Below, one piece after another: positions 45,182 to 53,660 of a stretch of DNA of 64,000 nucleotides. The notes under the pieces are model-generated. The model saw nothing but the letters and a program-made list of their open reading frames with translations, did no database searches and was not told the DNA's origin. How positions within the stretch are numbered: the first letter of the stretch is position 1; every line of letters starts with the position of its first letter. A program made the position numbers and the translations under genes. This stretch comes from SZUA-36 sp963753105 (lineage in GTDB: Bacteria; Pseudomonadota; Gammaproteobacteria; Xanthomonadales; SZUA-36), in NCBI GenBank assembly GCA_963753105.1, contig CAVWBD010000001.1, positions 620,001 through 684,000 on the forward strand. The letters run 5' to 3'.

Positions 45182-46228
45182 ATGAAATACATCACACGAA
45201 TTGCAATGATCACCTGTCTGTTTCCACTTATCGCGTGGGCACAGGATGAGCAGCAAGCCCCCGCAGCCCCCGTGCAGGTTGAAAAGGCTCAGCGTGACAC
45301 TTTTTCGGCAACATTGTGGGTGTCAGGTACTGTAATCGCGCACAACGATGCGCGGATCGCAGCGGAAACGGATGGCCGCATCACCTGGGTTGCCGATGTC
45401 GGTTCACGGATCAAGGAAGGCGAGGCCATCGCCCGAATCGATGCAAATGACCTGCACCTGGAACTGGCCGACAGCGAGGCCCGGCTTGGCAGTCTGAAAT
45501 CCCAGCTCAAGTACCGTGACAGCTCGCTGCAAAGGTTCAAGAAACTGGCCGCGAGCAATAACGCCGCTGCGACACAACTGGATGAAGCACAGTCACAGCT
45601 GGACATGACACGGCAGGAAATCAAGCGCGCCGAAGTGGCCATCGCACAGATCAAGCGCCGTATCGCGCAAACCGAAGTGCTGGCACCATTCCCCGGTGTG
45701 GTGGCCGAACGCCTGGTTCAGTTGGGTGAATTTGTTAACCGTGGTGCGCAGGTCGCGCGCCTGGTGGATACCGAACACCGCGAAATCCGTGCCCAGGCGC
45801 CGTTGTCGGTAGTGAGTTGGATTCGCGAAGGCATGCAGGTCACAGTGGAGCATGGAAGGCTCGAATCACTGAGTCCGGTCAACTATGTTATTCCGGTAGG
45901 GGATGAGCGTTCCCGCATGTTCGAGGTGCGCATCGCCGCCAATGACCCTGCCTGGGTCATCGGCAGCCCGGTCCGCGTGGCCTTGCCTAACTCCGAACCA
46001 CGTGAACTGGTGGCCATACCACGTGACGGCCTGGTGCTGCGTGGATCGAATATCTTTGTCATGCGGGTCAATGATGACAATACGGTAGAGAAGGTCATGG
46101 TCAAGACCGGTATTGGTCTCGGTGGCTTTGTCGAAGTCATTGGTGAGGTTAAAAAAGGTGACCGCATCGTGACCCGTGGTGGTGAACGCCTGCAGCCAGG
46201 CCAGGTAGTGAGCATCGCTGACAGTTGA
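45182..46228 (+). CDS. RND efflux periplasmic adaptor (MFP)
   Basis: A 348-residue HlyD/AcrA-type adaptor. A signal peptide (FPLIAWAQD) is followed by a barrel-sandwich (WVSGTVIAHNDARIAAETDG, RIKEGEAIARIDANDLHLEL), a short coiled hairpin (about 95-150, SRLGSLKSQLK and LDEAQSQLDMTRQEIKRAEV-like), and the membrane-proximal part with TRGGERLQPGQVV. There is no lipobox cysteine, so it is likely soluble or only loosely attached in the periplasm. It starts nine bases after the pump gene with a GAGGA ribosome site and should link the RND pump to an outer-membrane channel encoded elsewhere (CusC is on another strand at 36-37 kb). Confidence 0.87.
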   Translation: MKYITRIAMITCLFPLIAWAQDEQQAPAAPVQVEKAQRDTFSATLWVSGTVIAHNDARIAAETDGRITWVADVGSRIKEGEAIARIDANDLHLELADSEARLGSLKSQLKYRDSSLQRFKKLAASNNAAATQLDEAQSQLDMTRQEIKRAEVAIAQIKRRIAQTEVLAPFPGVVAERLVQLGEFVNRGAQVARLVDTEHREIRAQAPLSVVSWIREGMQVTVEHGRLESLSPVNYVIPVGDERSRMFEVRIAANDPAWVIGSPVRVALPNSEPRELVAIPRDGLVLRGSNIFVMRVNDDNTVEKVMVKTGIGLGGFVEVIGEVKKGDRIVTRGGERLQPGQVVSIADS

Positions 46229-46930
46229 CGGCACAATTGACGGCTGTACGTAATTTTCCTCCTCTTTACTTGCAGCAACGGCCCGCTTTTCTACCGGAGA
46301 AGCGGGCTATTCACATTTGGCTTTGGCAGTCTCAATTGCGCAAAGAAGCCCGGCAATCCGGGTAGCATTCACTACCCTGGCTTGTCCGACCCTTAGGGCT
46401 GTCCTTATCCCAAAACCCGCCTGTTCGGGGCCGCGCCCAAGGTCCGTCCATGTACCTTCGGCGCTCGATTTTCATCCCTGAAAATCGCCCCGGTCGGTTT
46501 TCGGTCTGCGGCGGACAAAAGGGTATTGAATGCTACCCGCATCGCCGGGCCATCAAGCGACAAGACGTGCACAAATTTCTCCGATCCATGGTAAGTGTTG
46601 CTGACTGGGTAAACTTTGAAGCGCCGAGTAAGTGGCTGGATCAGAGGCTGCATCGGTTGCACCGGCATAAAAGCCCGATGGATTGCCGACCAGGACGGGA
46701 TGTAGCCTGCTGAGGCCGAGTGTCGTTAGAGATTGCGGGACCAAATTGCGAGGCTGTCCCGGGCATTAACCCGGGGGCCGCTCGGTCAGACGAGCACAGG
46801 CGAGCAACCCTTAGCCGGACCAGTAACACCTTACGAGTCAAACTACTCGCGATTGCTGAAGGGATCACAGCGAGGCAGAATGAATTGCCCAATGAGTAAT
46901 TACACCTGATGCCTCATTTAATATCACATA
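46229..46930. other. 700-base region without a convincing gene; possible RNA or element remnant
   Basis: No frame in either direction gives a family I know; the longest open stretches are short and Arg/Pro-rich. Inverted repeats are frequent: GCCCGCTT / AAGCGGGC (46281-46307), GATTTTCA / TGAAAATC (46467-46486) and CCCGGG / CCCGGG (46758-46775 area). A short stretch near 46693 (GACGGGATGTAGC) looks like part of SRP RNA but the rest of that RNA is missing. It may hold a structured RNA, a decayed mobile element, or only regulatory DNA for the radical SAM gene. Confidence 0.4.
46281..46307 (+). terminator. possible terminator hairpin after the RND adaptor
   Basis: Perfect 8-base stem GCCCGCTT (46281-46288) and AAGCGGGC (46300-46307) with an 11-base loop, about 50 bases after the adaptor stop. 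No T run follows, so it may be a factor-dependent terminator or just a stable hairpin. Confidence 0.4.
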
Positions 46931-47821
46931 ATGATCCAAATTCCTTACGTCGAGCCGGTTTTCCGCCCCCCTTCCGAGGCTTATAGCCTGATCCTGCAGG
47001 TCACCAACGGTTGTAGCTGGAACCAATGTACGTTTTGCGAGATGTACACCCAGCCGCAAAAGCGCTTTCGATTCAAGCAGATCGATGAAATCGAAAAGGA
47101 ACTGCAGGCCGTGGTGGCCTCAGGTGCACCGGTCAGACGGGTATTCCTGGCAGATGGTGACGCCATGACCCTGTCGGCGCGCCGTCTTGAGCTGATCATG
47201 CAGGTGATCAACCGTTACCTGCCCAATATCCAGCGAGTGTCTTCCTATTGTCTGCCACGCAACTTGAAAAACAAGACGGTGGAGGAACTGGCCGAGTTGA
47301 ATGCCATGGGCCTCAGCTTGTTTTATGTCGGTTGTGAATCCGGTGATGACCTGGTGCTGGACCGTGTCTGCAAGGGTGAGAACTTTGACACCTCCCTGTC
47401 TGCTCTGAAGAAGATCAAGGCGGCAGGTGCAAAGAGTTCAGTGATGATCCTCAATGGCATGGGTGGTGTTAAATACAGCCAGCAGCACGCGGTCAATTCT
47501 GCACGTTTGATGAATGCAGCACAGCCGGAGTACCTGGCCACCCTGGTGGTCAGTTTTCCTGTTGGCATGGAACGCTACCAGCAGGGATTCAAGGGAGAAT
47601 TTGAGCCACTGGATCAAATGGGGCTGTTCCAGGAAATGTACTGGTTGCTGGATACCCTGGAACTGGACAAGACAATTTTCAGAAGCGATCACGCCTCCAA
47701 TTACCTGGTGTTAAAAGGTGTGCTGGGCAAGGACAAACCGCGCCTGCTGGCCACTGTAAAAGCAGCGCTCGAGCAACCGGGCTCGGTTAGATTACGTCAG
47801 GAGTGGATGCGGGGGCTTTGA
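46931..47821 (+). CDS. radical SAM enzyme of unknown function
   Basis: A 296-residue radical SAM protein. The cluster cysteines are in TNGCSWNQCTFCEMY (near residues 27-38), spaced CxxxxCxxC instead of the common CxxxCxxC, so the spacing is unusual. The rest is a short TIM barrel with YVGCESGDD, FDTSLSALKKIKAAG and NGMGGVKYS. This version of the family is widespread but its reaction is unknown; sequence alone does not allow a product name. It stands alone after the 700-base empty region and ends at a strong hairpin terminator. Confidence 0.82.
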   Translation: MIQIPYVEPVFRPPSEAYSLILQVTNGCSWNQCTFCEMYTQPQKRFRFKQIDEIEKELQAVVASGAPVRRVFLADGDAMTLSARRLELIMQVINRYLPNIQRVSSYCLPRNLKNKTVEELAELNAMGLSLFYVGCESGDDLVLDRVCKGENFDTSLSALKKIKAAGAKSSVMILNGMGGVKYSQQHAVNSARLMNAAQPEYLATLVVSFPVGMERYQQGFKGEFEPLDQMGLFQEMYWLLDTLELDKTIFRSDHASNYLVLKGVLGKDKPRLLATVKAALEQPGSVRLRQEWMRGL

Positions 47822-47832
47822 TGTTCCAAAAA

Positions 47833-47856
47833 AAAGGGCTCCGAATGGAGCCCTTT
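47833..47856. terminator. bidirectional terminator after the radical SAM gene
   Basis: Perfect 10-base inverted repeat AAAGGGCTCC (47833-47842) and GGAGCCCTTT (47847-47856) around GAAT, preceded by an A run. It can end the radical SAM transcript on the plus strand and, thanks to the A run, the ABC operon on the minus strand. Confidence 0.88.
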
Positions 47857-47879
47857 GTGATTGCAATGTTGTCTGACGT

Positions 47880-49091
47880 TTAAACGTTACGCGTGGCCAC
47901 GGCCGGCGGTACTGATGATGCCTTGCGGGCCGGACCATAAACTGCAGCTTGCCCGATGCCAAGCATCAGCAGCATGGCCACGGGTACCAGGTACCAGGCA
48001 ATGCGCTCCAGGCTGAAGGTTTCGATCATCAGTATGTTAAGGCCGATGGTCAGTGCGGCGCCGATCAAGACCCCGACACCGCTGATGATGAAATTCTCGG
48101 TCATGAAGTAGCGCAGGATCGCCACCTTGGACGCGCCCAGTGCGCGGCGTGTACCGATCTGGCGGGTGCGGCGGTTAACACTGAAGCTGGCCAGCCCAAC
48201 GATTCCTAATGACGTCACCGCGATCAGCAGCACGATGGTAAAGGTCAGTATCTTGATCATGGATGATTCGCCGCGGTACGCCCGCTCGCGGATTTCGTCC
48301 ATGCTGCGCATCCTGCGTACGATCCGGTCTTTGTTGCTCTCGGCGAGCAGGTTCTCGACCTGGGGCATGATCTCGTCACGCATGCCGGGTTCGGTGCGGA
48401 TGAGATAGTCACTGTCTTTCCACGCGAGACGCGAGGGCACCAGCATGACACGTTCAAACCCATCCCAAGTGGGCCAGGAACCCTGCATCTTCTCGATGAT
48501 GCCGGTGATCGTCATTGGTTGGTCATCATCGATATAGGCCGTTTGACCCAATGCGCTCATCGCATCATCCGGGAACAGGGCTTCCGCCATCGCCAGGGTA
48601 ATAATGGTTTTGTCAGGCCAGCTAGTGGTAGCGGATTCACGCCAGACCACGTCCGTGGTGCTGAAGTTTTCACCGGCAATGAGGTTTACGCCGTAAGTCT
48701 CGAGTGCGTGTTCATCGACAAAATACATGCCAACCCCAGTGCCATCGACTTCCTCACCGGGCTCTAACTGCAAGCCCATGCCCCAACCACTGCCCGACAG
48801 TGGCATCGAATTGGTCTGGAAGGCATTGACAACACCCGGTATGGCACGTAATGCAGCCAGGTCTTCTGCGGCGGTTACCCGTTCATTGAAATCGTCGGTA
48901 AAACCAACGCTTTGGATGGTAAACATATTGTGTTCATCAAGACCGCTTACCCGGTTCATCATGTGGCTCTTTTCCTGCATGATGGAAATGGCATTGACCA
49001 TGATGGCCATGGTCACCGCGATTTGCAGCGCTATCAGGATTGCGCCGATCTTGTTGCGTGTCATTGCACGCCATATGGGTCCAAATTCCAT
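47880..49091 (-). CDS. MacB-like ABC transporter permease, second copy
   Basis: A 403-residue FtsX-type permease: one N-terminal helix (about 15-38), a periplasmic MacB core (about 45-270), then three C-terminal helices, the first with ILTFTIVLLIAVTSLGIVGLASF and the coupling loop RRTRQIGTRRALGAS. It forms the membrane part of a type VII ABC exporter with the permease gene just upstream, as two different subunits rather than a fused homodimer. Possible roles are export of peptides, lipoproteins or toxins from the periplasm. It is the last gene of the operon. Confidence 0.85.
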   Translation of the reverse strand: MEFGPIWRAMTRNKIGAILIALQIAVTMAIMVNAISIMQEKSHMMNRVSGLDEHNMFTIQSVGFTDDFNERVTAAEDLAALRAIPGVVNAFQTNSMPLSGSGWGMGLQLEPGEEVDGTGVGMYFVDEHALETYGVNLIAGENFSTTDVVWRESATTSWPDKTIITLAMAEALFPDDAMSALGQTAYIDDDQPMTITGIIEKMQGSWPTWDGFERVMLVPSRLAWKDSDYLIRTEPGMRDEIMPQVENLLAESNKDRIVRRMRSMDEIRERAYRGESSMIKILTFTIVLLIAVTSLGIVGLASFSVNRRTRQIGTRRALGASKVAILRYFMTENFIISGVGVLIGAALTIGLNILMIETFSLERIAWYLVPVAMLLMLGIGQAAVYGPARKASSVPPAVATRNV

Positions 49092-49101
49092 GTGCCGTCT
49101 C

Positions 49102-50418
49102 CTATTGAATTTTCAGCTGTTCAGCCGGCATGATGTTGCAGGCACGCCAGGTCGGATAAAGACCGGCCAGTAAGGCTGACAGGATCGCCAGGCCGATGGC
49201 GGTCAGCACCATGACCCAGTCCATACCCACCAGGTTTTCGACATAGTCGCCAAACAGCATCTCGATACCACGCAAACCCAGCCAGGCCAGGCCCAGACCG
49301 AGTATGCCGCCACCCAAGCCGATCAGGCCGGATTCGATCAGGTGCTGCACGAATAGCGTGGCGCGTGACGCACCCAGCGCTCTGCGTAACGAAATATCCT
49401 GGGATTTGCCCAGGAACTTGGCCAGTAACAGGCCAATGGTATTGAGCAGGCACACCAGCAGGAACAACAACGACAAACCCAGCATGACCCGGGCGTCCTC
49501 ATCAACCACTTCCTCTTCTTCCATCCACTCCATGACATTGTTAAGCCGGTTATTAAGTGGTCTGGGGAAGCGGCCGAGTTCTTTCTGTTGATCGGCGTAG
49601 GCGTTCAGGAAATCCATGTATTCCTGTTTTTCTTCCTCGTTCCTCAGTTCCGCCCAGAACTGGATAAACGCACACTCTGAACGCAGGAAGGCCTCGAAAC
49701 CGTCCCCATCGATCGACTTCCAGCAATTGGTATTGCCGTTACGTGGCAGCTCGTACTCAATCCCGACGTTAAACGGGATATACAGATCCTCCGCGTCATT
49801 AAACGCACCGTTGGTCACGTCGTAAAACTTGGGCGCCGGGTGGAATTCATCCAGTACACCGACCACCTGGAAATCCAACCCGACCAAACGAACGCTGCGG
49901 CCAACGGAGTTTTCCCCACCGAACACACGTTCATTGGTTTCCTTGCTGAGGACCACTACACGTTCGATGTTGTAATCCGCAGCGTCATCCCAGCCGTTAC
50001 CGTAGAGAAACTGCAGGTCAAACATCGGAAAGAAATCGGCCCAGGTATTGCGTGACACTACCGAAAATGGCCGTTCGTCATCGCCCTGTGGTTCCAGTAC
50101 CAGGCTTCCTTTGAAGCTGGCGATCTGCCGGTATGCTTTTTCTGACTTCATCAGCGCCGTGGCGTCGGTGTAGGTCATCTGGTCCGGTGGGTCAAAACTG
50201 CCGTCGTCGTTCGCGTCGTTGGGACCCCAGCTATCGAGTTGTACATAGAACAATTGCTCGGATTTCTGTGGGATCGGGTTGCCGGACATCGCGTAATTGA
50301 CGGTGATGATGCTCATGCAGGCGCCGATACCGACAGCAATGGCGGCGACCATCAGGGCGCTCATCAGCGGGTTACGGCGGATGCTCAGCAGACCCAGTTT
50401 CAAATAGTAGGAAAACAT
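49102..50418 (-). CDS. MacB-like ABC transporter permease, first copy
   Basis: A 438-residue FtsX-type permease of the same plan: N-terminal helix (about 20-42, LMSALMVAAIAVGIGACMSII), long periplasmic domain with a conserved ADFFPMFDLQFLYGNGW core, and three C-terminal helices with the coupling loop SQDISLRRALGASRATL. It is ten bases downstream of the ATPase gene and ten bases before the other permease, so the exporter is a heterodimer of the two. Confidence 0.85.
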   Translation of the reverse strand: MFSYYLKLGLLSIRRNPLMSALMVAAIAVGIGACMSIITVNYAMSGNPIPQKSEQLFYVQLDSWGPNDANDDGSFDPPDQMTYTDATALMKSEKAYRQIASFKGSLVLEPQGDDERPFSVVSRNTWADFFPMFDLQFLYGNGWDDAADYNIERVVVLSKETNERVFGGENSVGRSVRLVGLDFQVVGVLDEFHPAPKFYDVTNGAFNDAEDLYIPFNVGIEYELPRNGNTNCWKSIDGDGFEAFLRSECAFIQFWAELRNEEEKQEYMDFLNAYADQQKELGRFPRPLNNRLNNVMEWMEEEEVVDEDARVMLGLSLLFLLVCLLNTIGLLLAKFLGKSQDISLRRALGASRATLFVQHLIESGLIGLGGGILGLGLAWLGLRGIEMLFGDYVENLVGMDWVMVLTAIGLAILSALLAGLYPTWRACNIMPAEQLKIQ

Positions 50419-50427
50419 GGTCTTCTC

Positions 50428-51130
50428 CTAGGCCGCAGCCACCTGGCTGAAGGACGTGTCCGCGTCACCATTGCTGACCCGGCCATCGAGGATATGTACG
50501 TTGCGGCTGGCCATCTCGGCCAGTTGCGGGTCGTGGGTGACCATGATGATGGTAGTGCCGCCCTTGTTGATCTCGGCAATCAGTTCCATGACGCTAAAGG
50601 CCATGTGCGAATCGAGGTTACCGGTCGGTTCGTCCGCCAGCAGGAAACGCGGTTCACCCGCCAGCGCCCGGGCAATGGCCACGCGTTGCTGCTGACCACC
50701 GGAGAGCTGGGAGGGCAGGTGCTTCATACGTGAGGCCAGGCCGACCGTTTCCAGCACCTTCTCGATACGCCGCTTGCGTTCCGCGGCTTTGAACCCACGG
50801 TAGCGCAACGGCACGTCCACGTTATCGAACAGGTTCAGATCGGGGATCAGGTTGAAGCTCTGGAAAATAAAACCGATCTTCTCGTTACGCACTGCCGAGG
50901 CCTGGCGTGTCGCTGAGCGAGGACACGTCACGTCCGTCGAGTTCATAACGCCCGCTGGTGAACTGCTCCAGCATTCCGGCGATGTTCAGGAAGGTTGTTT
51001 TGCCTGAGCCGGACGGGCCGGTCACGGAAACGAATTCACCCTCGTTGACCTCGAGTGAAAACTCTCTCAGAGCATGGGTCTCTACCAGACCCGCGCGATA
51101 AACCTTGGATATGTTCTGCATGCTGAGCAT
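50428..51130 (-). pseudogene. MacB-like ABC transporter ATP-binding protein, frameshifted
   Basis: Two frames join to about 234 residues with all nucleotide-binding motifs: Walker A GPSGSGKTT, signature LSGGQQQRVAIARAL, Walker B FLLADEPTGNLD and the switch VTHD. The break is at 50906-50911; reading GACAC with one base less gives SLSDRQASAVRNEKIGFIFQ, the normal text of this family. It powers the permeases encoded next in the operon. The frameshift falls in a stretch of similar indels and may be an assembly error. Confidence 0.83.
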
Positions 51131-51167
51131 GTGCTTACTCCTGCTTTACTAGTTAATGCTTCATTGT

Positions 51168-52448
51168 CTAATTGGTGACCAGTACCGTGTCTGCGCTGCG
51201 AAACGCATCGATGCTGGAAATGACGACTACATCGCCTTCATCAAGACCCTTGACGATTTCCACGGCAGCCAGGCTGCGTGCGCCGATCTCGATGGAGCGG
51301 CGATGGGCAACATCTTCATCCAGCACGTAGGCGATGCGGTTGCCGCCGCTGTCGAGGAACTGGCCCCGCTGCAGGGTCAGCACGTCGTTTTTCTCTTCCA
51401 TCAAAATACGGGTCGTCAGACGCTGGTTCTGACGCAAACCGGGGGGCATACCACCGGTGAAGCGGATGCGCGTGGTAACCTGGTTCTGGATGATCTCGGG
51501 TGAAACGGATACCAGTGTGGCGGGGTAGGCCATGTTGCCAACCAACACCTCGGAATCCATACCCAGTCCGAGGTCATCCGCGTAGCTCTCGGGTACCTGT
51601 GCTTCGATTTCAAAGGCCGTCAGATCCACGACCGCCATGACGATTTCATTGCGTGATACTGCCGCTTTCTGGTCGACCATCAGGTTGCCGACGATGCCGT
51701 TGACCGGGGAGCGCATATCCAGCTCCCCCACCTGGCGCGTGAGATCCGCAACCATGAAAGACTGGCGCTCGACCTGCAGTTCGCGGGTTTTTAGCTCAAA
51801 AGCCAGTCGTTCGTCGTCCAGCTTGGCATCGGCCACCGCGTGCTCGTGGGCCAGTTGGGCGGTCTCAAGGTCATCCTTGGTTTTTTCAAAGTCGATTTCT
51901 GAAATCGCCTTGATCTCAAAGCCCGATTCAGCCCGCCGACGCTCGCGTTCGGCAGCGATGAGCGTGACACGGGTCAGGTCCACGCTTTTCTGGTTATCCA
52001 GGGATTTTTGCTTGGCCTCGATACGCTGGCGGTCCAGTTCTACGCTGAGCTGGTCGAGCGTGGCCTGCTCCTGTTGCAGGCGGTTTTGCAATTCGGGGCT
52101 GTCCAGCGTGGCCAGCAACTGGTCTTTGGCAACCCTGGCTCCAGCTTCGACCAGCAGCGTAATGGTGCCGTCAGCTGGCGCAAACAGGGATGGGCTGACG
52201 GCTGCAACGACACGGCCCTGAACCGATACGTCACGCACCAGGTCGGCGCGTGTGACAGTGGCGAGGCGCAGGCGATCCTTGGGCACGGATATACTAGAGC
52301 TCGCCCAGCGCTGCACCACCGGTGTCAACACCCAGGCAATAAGCAGGAAGGTCAGCAGACTGCCGGCCAGTATCAACCGTTGCCGGGTCCTGGGTTTGGC
52401 TTCCAGTGTGACGTCCTGCGCGGAAGTATCGGCAATTTTCAATGTCAT
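51168..52448 (-). CDS. HlyD/MacA-type adaptor of the ABC exporter
   Basis: A 426-residue membrane-fusion protein. One anchor helix (about 27-47, LILAGSLLTFLLIAWVLTPVV) is followed by a barrel-sandwich, a long coiled-coil hairpin (about 115-235) and an end domain with LRQNQRLTTRILMEEKNDVL. It should join the ABC exporter to an outer-membrane channel. The ATG at 52448 is preferred; an in-frame ATG at 52481 would add a short basic tail. It leads the operon with the ATPase and two permeases, but the deacetylase gene ends only 170 bases upstream on the same strand. Confidence 0.85.
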   Translation of the reverse strand: MTLKIADTSAQDVTLEAKPRTRQRLILAGSLLTFLLIAWVLTPVVQRWASSSISVPKDRLRLATVTRADLVRDVSVQGRVVAAVSPSLFAPADGTITLLVEAGARVAKDQLLATLDSPELQNRLQQEQATLDQLSVELDRQRIEAKQKSLDNQKSVDLTRVTLIAAERERRRAESGFEIKAISEIDFEKTKDDLETAQLAHEHAVADAKLDDERLAFELKTRELQVERQSFMVADLTRQVGELDMRSPVNGIVGNLMVDQKAAVSRNEIVMAVVDLTAFEIEAQVPESYADDLGLGMDSEVLVGNMAYPATLVSVSPEIIQNQVTTRIRFTGGMPPGLRQNQRLTTRILMEEKNDVLTLQRGQFLDSGGNRIAYVLDEDVAHRRSIEIGARSLAAVEIVKGLDEGDVVVISSIDAFRSADTVLVTN

Positions 52449-52652
52449 TCCCCTGATTTCCTGTTTTAACAGACGTTGCATCCGGTGAACTTAGTTACGC
52501 TGTTATTTGTATTTGATGCGGATTCCGGGCAAATGGCTTAATAGGGGGGTGCTGACAGGGGTGGGACCGCTGTTGCGCGTGCGATCGAGCTCCCGGGGAT
52601 GGGTTCACGGCGCGTCTCGGGAAGGAATGCCCGAACCGGCGCCCTCAATTCA

Positions 52653-53576
52653 CTACAGGTCCATCAGGACACGGACATGTGTTTCGACGCAGCGCGCCAG
52701 GCTGTGGATTTCATAACCGCCTTCGAGCACCGAGACGACCCGGCCGGAAGCATGACGCCTGGCCACTTTCATGATTTGCTCGGCAACCCAGCGGAAGTCC
52801 CCGTCGGTCAGGCTGACGTGGGACATATCGTCATCCTGGTGGGCGTCAAACCCAGCTGAGACAAAGATCATCTGCGGCTTGAAGCGCTCCAGCGCAGGCA
52901 GCCAGTGTTCATGGATGGCCAAGCGGAACTGGGCGCTCCTGGCCGTGGCGTCCAGGGGGATGGAAATGACCCGCTCGCTGTTTTCGGGTGGCGTTGTGAA
53001 GGGGAAAAACGGGTGCTCAAAAGTTGAGCAGTAAAGCACCCGGTCGTCACCGATGAATATGTCTTCTGTGCCGTTGCCCTGGTGGACGTCAAAATCCAGG
53101 ATGGCGATCTTTTCCAGCCCGTGGGCCTCCAGCGCATGCGCTGCGCCAACGGCGATGTTGTTATACAGGCAAAAGCCCAGCACACGGTCTGCTCTCGGCG
53201 TGGTGGCCGGGCGGGCGGACCCCGCAAAAAGCATTATCCAGGGTGCCGTCCATCACCAGGTCAACCGCCGCGACCACCGCACCCGCGGCACGCCTGGCAG
53301 CGAGCAACGAACCCGGGCTGACCACCGTGTCCTGGTCCAGCCGGGCATAGCCTTTTTGCGGCATCCTGGACTCGACATTCTTCAGGTGCCGGGGCTATGC
53401 ACGCGCAACAATTGTTCGCGCGTAACCTCGGGGGCATCGACCGACTTGAGGAAATCCCAGAGCCTGTTTTCGATGAATTTATCCTCGATCGCTGACAGGC
53501 GCTGAGCGCTTTCCGGGTGCGTACTGCCGGTATCGTGGTCATGGCAATCCGGGTGGGTGATGTAGGCTGTTTTCAC
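52653..53576 (-). pseudogene. HDAC-family (AcuC/class II type) protein deacetylase, two frameshifts
   Basis: The reading frames together make about 308 residues of a zinc deacetylase. Visible in order: start THPDCHDHDTGSTHPESAQR, FCGVRPPGHHAE (catalytic histidine pair), VAILDFDVHQGNGTEDIF-type metal aspartate and histidine (here IAILDFDVHQGNGTE), SAGFDAHQDD (second metal aspartate), and EGGYEIHSLA. Breaks are near 53390 (one G too few, restoring SPGHLKNVESRMPQKG) and at 53186-53187 (one C too many, restoring SRRVLGFCLYNN). It should remove acetyl or similar groups from lysine or polyamines. The start is a GTG at 53576. It is divergent from the lysine acetyltransferase gene. Confidence 0.78.
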
Positions 53577-53598
53577 GGCTTGATCTGTGTCATTAAAG

Positions 53599-53616
53599 TG
53601 TACATTTTAGTACATT
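53599..53616. promoter_or_regulatory. repeat in the promoter region between deacetylase and acetyltransferase genes
   Basis: In the 84 bases separating the divergent starts, TACATT occurs at 53601-53606 and again at 53611-53616, ten bases apart, and the same stretch is an inverted repeat TGTAC (53599-53603) and GTACA (53610-53614). This is a plausible binding site for a dimeric regulator or part of the promoters, but no regulator is encoded next to it. Confidence 0.4.
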
Positions 53617-53660
53617 ACAGCGCACTGACACGGGTGTCTGATTTCGGCTATCGTTCACCC

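Noticed and set aside
46690..46710. Similarity to the conserved loop of signal recognition particle RNA
   Set aside because: Only a short stretch (GGGATGTAGC) matches; the hallmark GGTCAGGTCCGGAAGGA part is absent.
46450..46713. 87-residue open frame in the gene-poor region
   Set aside because: No ribosome site, odd composition and no family pattern; inverted repeats run through it.
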